Assembly: GCA_003503535.1 (NCBI GenBank)
Contig: DOCI01000330.1
Span: forward strand, 3,780-9,730
Direction: 5' to 3'
From: Planctomycetaceae bacterium
Lineage (GTDB): Bacteria > Planctomycetota > Planctomycetia > Planctomycetales > Planctomycetaceae
DNA length: 5,951 bases
Part shown: positions 1 to 5,951 of the stretch, piece after piece
Numbering within the stretch: position 1 is the first letter of the stretch
Layout: the number at the start of each line of letters is the position of its first letter
Translations under genes and position numbers: made by a program
The notes under the pieces: generated by a model
Told to the model about the DNA's origin: nothing
The model's database searches: none
The model's input: the letters and a program-made list of their open reading frames with translations, nothing else

Positions 1-417
1 GTATTGCGGCGGCTTCCAGAATTTGAAAAACAACCGCATAGCGGAGCGTTTCGGGGTTGGTTGAGGACCATCACAGTTAATACGATTCGCAATCACTGGA
101 GGACACAAAACAAACATCCCACAGCAACTGGAGGTTCGGATTTTCTATCCATGATCAACGAACTGGAAGATCCGCACAGCCAGATTAGCAAACTCTGGGA
201 CCTGGAACATAATACCCATGTCACTCGATATTTGCTCGATAAAGTGGAATCTCAGTTTCAGCCAAAGACGTGGCAGGCGTTTCTGCAATTTGCTATCGAA
301 GGCAATCCGGCCACTCAGGTGGCCGATAGGTTGGGGATCAGTGAAAATGCGGTTTTCATTGCCAAATCACGTGTGATGGCCGAACTCCGCAAACAGGGTG
401 CCGGCCTGATTGATTGA
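1..417 (+). CDS. ECF-type RNA polymerase sigma factor, 5'-truncated by the window edge
   Basis: This is the last 138 codons of a sigma-70-family ECF sigma factor; the frame is open from base 1, so the true start lies upstream. ECF sigma factors direct RNA polymerase to a small regulon in response to a signal. The visible N-terminal part is the end of region 2, with LPEFEKQPHSGAFRGWLRTI followed by a basic Arg/Trp stretch (NTIRNHWR), the -10 recognition helix style common in planctomycete ECF factors. After a linker, the C-terminal 50 residues form region 4, whose helix-turn-helix (ATQVADRLGISENAVFIAKS, then RVMAELRK) should contact the -35 element. Regions 1.2 to early 2 (roughly 45-55 residues) are missing only because the window starts late. 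The kinase gene overlaps or immediately follows its TGA, suggesting co-transcription. The family call is firm; the exact ECF subgroup and regulon cannot be read from this sequence. Confidence 0.93.
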   Translation, partial: VLRRLPEFEKQPHSGAFRGWLRTITVNTIRNHWRTQNKHPTATGGSDFLSMINELEDPHSQISKLWDLEHNTHVTRYLLDKVESQFQPKTWQAFLQFAIEGNPATQVADRLGISENAVFIAKSRVMAELRKQGAGLID

Positions 418-2461
418 ATCGGCTTTCAAAAGGTTTAGCTTTGTGGAATTTTTGCAAGCACACCATCCAGATCCCGAGACGCTCGCCGCGTTCCTGAACG
501 GCGAACTGGCCGATGTGCAGCAGCAACAGATCGAAAGTCATGTCGAATCTTGTGAATACTGTTGCCAGCAGATGCGTGCAGTCCCCGCAGACCAACTCCT
601 GACACAACTGCGGCATTGTCATTCTTCAAAAGCTGGTGAAACTCTCGCCCTCGCTCAGCAGTCCGAGTTGGAAACCGATTCTGGCGAGTTTCATCTGGCA
701 TCGGAATATGTAAATCCTGAGGACATCGCAATCCCCTTCCCGTTACAGGAACATCCCCGATATCGCATCATCAAAAAACTGGGGGCAGGCGGGATGGGGG
801 TTGTCTATCTGGCTGAACATCGAATGATGTCCCGGTTGGTTGCCCTGAAGGTGGTTAACGCTCAACTCTTGAATTGCCAGTCGGCGCTCGATCGTTTTCA
901 TCGAGAAGTGAAAGCCGCTGCCCGGCTCACACATCGCAATATCGTGACGGCATTCGATGCCGAGCAGGCAGACGATATCCATTTTCTGGTGATGGAATAT
1001 GTGGAAGGTAAGACGCTGGCTGAAATTGTCATCCAGCATGGATCGCTCCCCGTGGCTCACGCCTGCCATTACATTCGTCAAGTCGCGATTGGATTACAGC
1101 ACGCGTTTGCAGCAGGCATGATCCATCGGGACATCAAACCTCAAAACCTGATGCGTACTCCCAAAGGTGTTGTGAAAATCCTCGATTTCGGTCTGGCGCG
1201 ATTCGCGACCCATCAAAACGACCCGAGTGAATCCTCTCTCACCGGAGACGGCAGCACTGTCGGCACGCCCGATTACATCGCCCCCGAACAGGCCCGAAAT
1301 TCTCGCGATGCTGACATTCGGTCGGACATCTATGCCCTCGGATGCACTGCTTATTACCTGCTCGCCGGACGTGTTCCATTTCCTGCTGACAGTTCGCTGG
1401 AAAAAGTCCTGGGGCACCTGCAGCGAGAACCTCAGTCGCTGACTGAACTTCGTAGCGACCTGCCTGCGGAACTGCCTCTTGTCATTGCCCGAATGATGGC
1501 CAAACAACCGGCAGACCGATTCCAAACCCCAATTGAAGTCGCCGACTCACTTAAGCCTTTCCTGACATCTGCCGATGAAAACCTACACAAAAAGACTGTT
1601 TCATCTGCGGATACAAAAAACAATCAGGCTTCATTAGCAAATCTATTCTCGTTCATTGAAGCCGATAATGACGCACAACTCGCAGCCACACGACCATTGT
1701 TGCAACCTCGGAAACCAAGCCGCCCACGAAGTCGCATTCTATTCATACAAACTGCGACAGCCTTAGTCATTGGGGTCTTGATAATCTTTACTGCGGCGAC
1801 ATGGTGGTGGCCTGCTGCAAACTCATCTGTCTCCGAAACTGAAACAGTAACGGCGTCTGCTGGCAACATGTCGGTAAACCCCAATGATGGTGCAGCTTCA
1901 TCATTGAAATCGGGCGAGTGGTTCAATCTCATCGAGACCGTTCAGCTTTCTGATAATGTCGTCGCAGGAAACTGGCAGCAGGTGGATGGTGAACTGGAAG
2001 TTGCGGCTGGTGTTAGCAGTCGATTGGAAATCCCCTACGTAGTACCTGCTGAGTACGATCTGGAAGTGACGTTCACTCGCCGCACTGGCATACAGTCGGT
2101 CGCAGTCGTTTTTGTCGTCGGCAATCATCAGGCAGTGTTTGATATCGATGCCTGGGACCGACATTTGGCTGGCATTCAACTCCGCGACGGTCTAAACCTG
2201 GCCAGACAACCTGCCGATCAAGTCGCCCAGAATGTGCAACTGGTCAACGGTCGAAAATATACCGCAGTACTAAAAGTGCGACAGCGTTCAATCGAAGCAA
2301 TGCTCGATGATCAACTCATTTCCCGCTATGAAGGGGAAGGAACAAATCTGAGCCTTCCAGAGGAATTCTGGTTATTGCCGCATGCCGACACGCTCGGAGT
2401 AGGTGCCTTTCAAAGTGAGACAATATTTCACACGATCAGTCTCAGGCCGATATTACCTTAG
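410..2461 (+). CDS. Membrane-anchored Hanks-type Ser/Thr protein kinase with N-terminal anti-sigma-like zinc motif and extracytoplasmic ConA-like domain
   Basis: Numbering is from TTG 410 (683 aa). Residues 19-52 resemble a zf-HC2/anti-sigma zinc motif (HPDPETLAAFLNGEL, then H44-x3-C48-x2-C51). The kinase domain spans about 118-385: glycine loop GAGGMG 125-130, Lys147 in VALK, probable helix-C Glu166, catalytic HRD 239-241 with Lys243 and Asn246, DFG 259-261, an activation segment rich in Ser/Thr, and APE 291-293. All catalytic residues are present, so it should be active. A polar linker and basic stretch (RKPSRPRSR) precede one membrane span at about 443-467, putting the kinase in the cytoplasm and residues 468-683 outside. 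Residues 503-680 form a beta-rich domain like the concanavalin A/LamG-like tails of other planctomycete kinases; its ligand is unknown. The sigma factor upstream is the likely partner (inference). GTG 443 is an alternative start with a better ribosome site and would keep every domain. Confidence 0.95.
   Translation: MIESAFKRFSFVEFLQAHHPDPETLAAFLNGELADVQQQQIESHVESCEYCCQQMRAVPADQLLTQLRHCHSSKAGETLALAQQSELETDSGEFHLASEYVNPEDIAIPFPLQEHPRYRIIKKLGAGGMGVVYLAEHRMMSRLVALKVVNAQLLNCQSALDRFHREVKAAARLTHRNIVTAFDAEQADDIHFLVMEYVEGKTLAEIVIQHGSLPVAHACHYIRQVAIGLQHAFAAGMIHRDIKPQNLMRTPKGVVKILDFGLARFATHQNDPSESSLTGDGSTVGTPDYIAPEQARNSRDADIRSDIYALGCTAYYLLAGRVPFPADSSLEKVLGHLQREPQSLTELRSDLPAELPLVIARMMAKQPADRFQTPIEVADSLKPFLTSADENLHKKTVSSADTKNNQASLANLFSFIEADNDAQLAATRPLLQPRKPSRPRSRILFIQTATALVIGVLIIFTAATWWWPAANSSVSETETVTASAGNMSVNPNDGAASSLKSGEWFNLIETVQLSDNVVAGNWQQVDGELEVAAGVSSRLEIPYVVPAEYDLEVTFTRRTGIQSVAVVFVVGNHQAVFDIDAWDRHLAGIQLRDGLNLARQPADQVAQNVQLVNGRKYTAVLKVRQRSIEAMLDDQLISRYEGEGTNLSLPEEFWLLPHADTLGVGAFQSETIFHTISLRPILP
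428..433 (+). promoter_or_regulatory. Possible ribosome binding site favouring GTG 443 as kinase start
   Basis: AAAAGG lies 9 nt before GTG 443, a reasonable Shine-Dalgarno placement. The competing start, TTG 410, overlaps the sigma gene's end and has only AGGGTG at 395-400, 9 nt upstream. Starting at 443 would shorten the kinase by 11 residues, all before the zinc motif. The sequence alone does not decide between them. Confidence 0.3.
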
Positions 2462-2573
2462 CGTTTTGAGTTTCGGTTTTATGCGAGAATGTTTTGCTGC
2501 GATCATTTGGTTATTCCTTTTCTATCGCTGTTTCTTGTGAACATTTGGCCATTCACATGCAAATCCAGGGCAA

Positions 2574-2601
2574 TTGGGTTTATCTCGTGAGGAATTATAA
2601 T
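2574..2601 (+). promoter_or_regulatory. Candidate sigma-70-type promoter for ppc
   Basis: TTGGGT (2574-2579) and a perfect TATAAT (2596-2601) are separated by 16 nt. The -10 matches consensus fully; the -35 matches only its first three bases. Transcription would begin near 2608, leaving a leader of about 230 nt before the ppc start. A second, poorer -10-like sequence, TATAAA at 2709-2714, lacks a well-spaced -35. In AT-rich DNA such matches also arise by chance, so this remains a guess. Confidence 0.35.
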
Positions 2602-2783
2602 GTTCCGAACCTGGCTCCACTGAAACACTATCGAATCTGAAGATGCGCATTGCTAAAATACATGCGGACCTGCACAACAGTTTAATGTCTCCTGGTCAGA
2701 AACTGTGATATAAAATATTTGTAAAGAGAAGAATACAAAGAGTCCTCCCTGGTCCTTTAATTGAAAAAATAAGCGCTGGTCAC

Positions 2784-2811
2784 CTCGAAGCATTCGCTCT
2801 ACCACTTCGGG
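2784..2811 (+). other. Weak hairpin just upstream of the ppc start
   Basis: CTCGAAG (2784-2790) can pair with CTTCGGG (2805-2811), giving seven pairs including one G-U, with a 14-nt loop. It ends 24 nt before the ppc ATG. It is not followed by a T-run, so it does not look like a terminator. If real it would sit in the mRNA leader near the ribosome site; chance occurrence is quite possible. Confidence 0.2.
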
Positions 2812-2835
2812 CTCGTACTGAAAATATTAAGAATT

Positions 2836-5550
2836 ATGGAACATATTAAAGACGCAGAACTTCGCGACGAGATTAATTACCTCGGTAATATTTTGGGCGA
2901 CACCATTCGTGATATTGCCGGGGATGAAGCCTTGGCAATTGTTGAGGACCTGCGCCGGATGGCATGGGATCGACGTGTCGGAGTGCAAGATGCCGGGCAA
3001 AGAATGTCCGAGCGGATCACGAATCTTAATAACGCACAAATTCAGATTGTGTTACGCGCCTTCAGTCTATTCCTCGACTTGTTGAATCTGGTTGAAGACC
3101 GTCGTCGCGTGCGAGTCTTGAGGGATCGGGCGCGACATGCCTATCCCCATCCGCACAGCGAGTCGATTCGCGCTGCAATTGCAGATCTCAAAGAGGCAGG
3201 GAAGTCTGCGGAGGAAATGCAATCTATCGTTGATCACCTCCATATCGAACTTGTTTTCACAGCACATCCTACCGATGCAAAACGAAAATCCGTCCGGAGT
3301 AAACTGACCAGGATCCGCTCGATCATGGGGCAATTGGACAGTGCTTCAACTGCGGAGGAACGCGACGACGCCGAAGTCGCGATTCGAGGTGAGATTGAAA
3401 TGTTATGGCAAACCGACTTCATTCGACCATGGCGTCCAACAGTGATGCAAGAAGTCGGACGCGGTCTATCCTTCAAACCCGTATTGTGGAAAGAAGTTCC
3501 AAAGATTTCACGAGAATTGAGTCGTGGCTTAAGGGAAAACTATGGCGAGGAGATTCAATTAACTCGCCCTTGCGTGACCTTCGGTTCATGGATTGGTGGT
3601 GACCGGGATGGCCACCCCGGCGTCACCTCTGAGATCACCAGACAAACGCTGACCTGGTTACGGGAAGAAGCGATCGCACTGCAGTTGAAACGCTGCGATG
3701 GGTTAATGGGGGCGTTGAGCCTTTCCCAGTCCAACCACTCAACTGTTTCCCCCCTCGAATCCTCTGTTGCAGAAAGAGTGCAACGCTTTCCGGATTTGGA
3801 ATTGAGAACATCCAGGATTCCGCCCGGAGAAGTTTATCGCCGCTGGCTGGCGATCATTCGTTGGAGACTTGAACAGACAAATCAGCCTACCGTTGCTGAA
3901 GCAGGTTACCAATCGGCAGACGAGTTCCTCAATGATGTTGAACTGATGACATCTGAGATGAACGGCCACCCCGGAATGAAATTCGCTTTAGAGGATCTGA
4001 CATCGTGGCAGTCACAGATCAAAACATTCGGTTTGAATTTAGCGAAACTTGATGTTCGACAGAATGCAAAAGTCCACCGCGAAGTCATCAACGAACTGCT
4101 GAAAGAGTTGGGACTGTGTGAAGATCCTGAAACTCTGGATGAAACGGCTCGTCTCAATTTGCTCGCGGACACTTTGGAAACTCAACTCCTGAAATCTTCC
4201 ATCACAGTGTCTGACACTGTTCGCGAATGTTTAAATACTTTTCAGGTTTTGCATGAAGCTTCACAACAATTCTCTGAGGCAGCGCTCGGAATGCTTGTCA
4301 TCAGCATGACTGCCGTCCCCAGCGATGTCCTTTCGGTGTTATGGCTTTGGAAGCAAACCTCCATCGATGCAGACTCTTGTGTTCCACCGATTGTTCCCCT
4401 GCTGGAGACAATTGGCGACCTGGAACATGGTCCTGCGATTTTGTCGGGGATGTTGGAAATTCCCGCTTATCGAGAAACCGTGCGGAAGCAGGGAAATCAG
4501 CAGGTGATAATGCTCGGCTATTCTGACAGCACGAAAGACGGAGGCTATCTGACCGCCTGCTGGTCGTTGTTCCAGGCACAACGCAATCTGGTTGAAGTGG
4601 CTTCGAAATTCGGTGTCGAACTGACGTTTTTCCACGGCCGGGGTGGATCGCTTGGACGCGGTGGGGGGCCTGCCGCCCGCAGTATTCTGTCACTGCCTCG
4701 GGGGACTTTTCATGGCTCATTAAGACTGACCGAACAAGGCGAAGTTCTGGCAGATCGTTACGATGATCCAGCCATCGCCAGGCGACATTTGGAGCAAGTG
4801 GTCTGGTCTTCGTTGCTGGCAGCCAGCGAGCCGGCCTCGCATGATGCCAACGACTGGCATGAGTTGATGGACCAGATTTCGCAAACATCATTCTTATTTT
4901 ATCGCGAACTCCTGGAACAACAGGATTTCGTCGAGTTCTTTCGCCTGGCAACCCCTGTATCAGAAATCGAACAATTGCCGATTGGATCGCGTCCCTCACG
5001 TCGCATACCGGGCGGTGGACTGAGCGATCTGCGAGCAATTCCCTGGGTTTTCTCATGGACGCAAACGCGGTGCTTACTGCCTGCCTGGTATGGAATGGGG
5101 GCTGCACTGCAACCATTATTGGACGAAGAATCAACCCGATCCAAACTGATCGCGATGTTCCGTGATTGGCCGTTCTTTCGAGCACTCGTCGAGAACGCGG
5201 AACTGGCCCTTGCGAAGTCCGATATGTCTATCGCCGCTCGTTATGCTGATCTTGCAACCGGTAAACCTTCGCTCGAACAAATTGCAACCATGATCGACAG
5301 AGAATTTGCAATGTCGAAACAGGCCGTACTTCAACTGACTGGGAATAACGGACTTCTCGATGGAATCCCCTGGTTGAAAGAATCGATCCGCGTCCGCAAT
5401 CGCTTTATTGATCCCTTAAATCTAATACAAATCGAACTGCTCCGTCGAGGACGTCGATCAAATTTGTCGGAGGAAGAGTCAGAAGAACTTCGTCACCTGA
5501 CACGACTCTCGATAAACGGTGTCGTGGCTGGAATGCGAACCAGCGGATGA
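2836..5550 (+). CDS. ppc: Phosphoenolpyruvate carboxylase
   Basis: This complete 904-residue protein is close to the family's usual size (E. coli 883 aa). It converts PEP and bicarbonate to oxaloacetate and phosphate in the cytoplasm, replenishing the TCA cycle. Family motifs occur in order: FTAHPTDAKR 141-150 (catalytic His144), SWIGGDRDGHP 251-261, LDVRQN 405-410 (Arg408), PLLET 521-525 (Glu524, probable metal ligand), GYSDSTKD 561-568 (Asp564 metal ligand, Lys567), FHGRGGSLGRGGGP 599-612 (His600, Arg602, Arg608), GSRP 717-720, and LRAIPWVFSWTQTR 732-745. By alignment with E. coli from memory, the aspartate-inhibition residues Arg587, Lys773 and Arg832 are kept (Arg608, Lys794, Arg854), but Asn881 becomes Thr902 in the C-terminal MRTSG. 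ATG 2836 is chosen because it gives a normal N-terminus, although only a weak purine stretch (AAGAA) precedes it. No frameshift or truncation is seen. Confidence 0.98.
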   Translation: MEHIKDAELRDEINYLGNILGDTIRDIAGDEALAIVEDLRRMAWDRRVGVQDAGQRMSERITNLNNAQIQIVLRAFSLFLDLLNLVEDRRRVRVLRDRARHAYPHPHSESIRAAIADLKEAGKSAEEMQSIVDHLHIELVFTAHPTDAKRKSVRSKLTRIRSIMGQLDSASTAEERDDAEVAIRGEIEMLWQTDFIRPWRPTVMQEVGRGLSFKPVLWKEVPKISRELSRGLRENYGEEIQLTRPCVTFGSWIGGDRDGHPGVTSEITRQTLTWLREEAIALQLKRCDGLMGALSLSQSNHSTVSPLESSVAERVQRFPDLELRTSRIPPGEVYRRWLAIIRWRLEQTNQPTVAEAGYQSADEFLNDVELMTSEMNGHPGMKFALEDLTSWQSQIKTFGLNLAKLDVRQNAKVHREVINELLKELGLCEDPETLDETARLNLLADTLETQLLKSSITVSDTVRECLNTFQVLHEASQQFSEAALGMLVISMTAVPSDVLSVLWLWKQTSIDADSCVPPIVPLLETIGDLEHGPAILSGMLEIPAYRETVRKQGNQQVIMLGYSDSTKDGGYLTACWSLFQAQRNLVEVASKFGVELTFFHGRGGSLGRGGGPAARSILSLPRGTFHGSLRLTEQGEVLADRYDDPAIARRHLEQVVWSSLLAASEPASHDANDWHELMDQISQTSFLFYRELLEQQDFVEFFRLATPVSEIEQLPIGSRPSRRIPGGGLSDLRAIPWVFSWTQTRCLLPAWYGMGAALQPLLDEESTRSKLIAMFRDWPFFRALVENAELALAKSDMSIAARYADLATGKPSLEQIATMIDREFAMSKQAVLQLTGNNGLLDGIPWLKESIRVRNRFIDPLNLIQIELLRRGRRSNLSEEESEELRHLTRLSINGVVAGMRTSG

Positions 5551-5793
5551 GCAATCCAACATCTACTAAACCTGAATGAGGATTCGAACGTTTCTGGCTC
5601 AAGTGTTACAAACGGTGCACTGTCATTCGACGAACCGGTTGCCGGAGGATCGTAGTAACATTCTCACACATGGTCGCAGAACGAAAGTGAGTCAACCGAT
5701 TGAGAAATTATTTTCGGCCATCGGGTTATTACCATGCCCAAAAAGTTCTCTGCATAATACAGACTCCATTCCATCAGCGCATAAGCACAATCC
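5551..5793 (+). other. Region downstream of ppc with no supported gene
   Basis: No protein, RNA gene or clear terminator is recognised here. A 76-codon frame at 5576-5806 has no ribosome site and reads like non-coding translation (many His, Ser, Pro and Arg, with no motif or hydrophobic pattern). Short palindromes such as AACCGGTT at 5633-5640 are present but too short to interpret. Near the right end there is a possible promoter for the reading frame that follows. Confidence 0.5.
5729..5758 (+). promoter_or_regulatory. Possible promoter before the right-edge reading frame
   Basis: TTACCA (5729-5734, four of six matches to the -35 consensus) and CATAAT (5753-5758, five of six to the -10) are 18 nt apart. 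Transcription would start near 5765, shortly before the open frame beginning around 5794. The match is modest and could be chance. Confidence 0.22.
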
Positions 5794-5951
5794 TTGCACT
5801 TCCTGATCAAACAAAATAATCGTCCTTCTCTCAGTGTCACTCAGGGTGCTGTTCAATACGTTATTGCTGCAGTTTACGGAGAGCCGGATAAGCTAAATGA
5901 CTGTGCGCAATTATTATGCGGATGGAATAAGATTGAAGTCGAAATGATTGG
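5794..5951 (+). CDS. Possible start of an unidentified protein, 3'-truncated by the window edge
   Basis: This frame is open from just after a TAA at 5782-5784 to the end of the window, while the other two forward frames are interrupted by stops in the same stretch. TTG 5794 is the first plausible start and gives 52 codons; CTG 5803 is another possibility, and neither has a clear ribosome site. The translation has a protein-like middle, VTQGAVQYVIAAVYGEPDKL followed by NDCAQLLCGWNKIEVEMI, with alternating hydrophobic and charged residues and few rare-looking codons. I do not recognise a family and assign no function. It could also be a decayed gene remnant, or a chance open frame with the real gene starting later, for example at ATG 5944. 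Confidence 0.4.
   Translation, partial: MHFLIKQNNRPSLSVTQGAVQYVIAAVYGEPDKLNDCAQLLCGWNKIEVEMI

Larger units (their letters stand above)
2462..2835 (+). other. 374-nt intergenic region between kinase and ppc genes
   Basis: This stretch is visibly more AT-rich than the flanking genes and holds no gene I can support. It contains a candidate promoter at 2574-2601, a weak hairpin at 2784-2811, and three tiny reading frames (2481-2540, 19 codons, hydrophobic; 2600-2623, 7 codons with a good ribosome site; 2643-2708, 21 codons). Just after the kinase stop there are several T-runs but no GC-rich stem before them, so no classical intrinsic terminator is evident. No tRNA-like fold was recognised. Its length argues that ppc is transcribed separately from the sigma-kinase pair. 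Confidence 0.7.

Noticed and set aside
2462..2500. Possible terminator after the kinase gene
   Set aside because: There are T-runs, but no GC-rich inverted repeat precedes them, so it does not meet the form of an intrinsic terminator.
2643..2708. 21-codon frame starting with ATG in the intergenic region
   Set aside because: It is very short, with no properly spaced ribosome site (the GAAG run touches the ATG) and no recognisable feature.
2784..2835. tRNA-like or riboswitch-like element before ppc
   Set aside because: Only one short imperfect stem can be drawn; there is no cloverleaf, T-loop arrangement or recognisable riboswitch core.
4301..5185. Long reverse-strand open frame (294 codons) opposite ppc
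   Set aside because: It lies wholly antisense to strongly conserved ppc codons, is rich in Arg, Ser and Pro, and shows no motif; it is a shadow of the ppc reading frame.
410..5550. Functional link between the kinase and PEP carboxylase (kinase regulating ppc)
   Set aside because: The two genes are separated by 374 nt with a plausible separate promoter, and nothing in the sequence supports more than chance adjacency. Phosphorylation of plant PEP carboxylase occurs on an N-terminal Ser motif that I do not see here.
5576..5806. 76-codon forward frame after ppc
   Set aside because: No ribosome site, no recognisable motif, and a composition typical of non-coding translation (scattered His, Ser, Pro, Arg).

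Overview
The window looks like chromosomal DNA from a planctomycete. GC content is close to half, judged by eye. The strongest clue is the pairing of an ECF-type sigma factor with a long Hanks-type serine/threonine kinase. That kinase carries an N-terminal zinc-binding anti-sigma-like segment, one membrane span and an extracytoplasmic beta-rich C-terminal domain, an architecture I know mainly from Planctomycetes. The organism is an inference from architecture and sequence style; no marker RNA gene is present.

Layout, all on the + strand: (1) positions 1-417, the 3' part of an ECF sigma factor gene that begins before the window; (2) 410-2461, the kinase gene, overlapping the sigma gene by 8 nt if the upstream TTG start is used, or starting 25 nt after it if GTG at 443 is used; (3) 2462-2835, a 374-nt AT-richer intergenic region with a candidate sigma-70-type promoter, tiny reading frames and a weak hairpin; (4) 2836-5550, a complete phosphoenolpyruvate carboxylase gene (ppc); (5) 5551-5951, a region with no convincing gene in its first 230-240 nt, followed by a reading frame open to the window edge that may be the start of another gene.

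The sigma factor and kinase probably form one signalling unit. The kinase's periplasm-facing domain may sense something, and its cytoplasmic zinc-binding segment and kinase domain may control the sigma factor. PEP carboxylase is a housekeeping anaplerotic enzyme (PEP + bicarbonate to oxaloacetate). It is separated by a long gap with its own plausible promoter, so I see no reason to place it in the same operon.

I found no mobile element, CRISPR array, tRNA or rRNA and no convincing intrinsic terminator. The most notable points are the sigma/anti-sigma-kinase arrangement, a replaced allosteric-site residue at the C-terminus of PEP carboxylase, and the unassigned open frame at the right edge. 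I do not see strong evidence for an undescribed system here.
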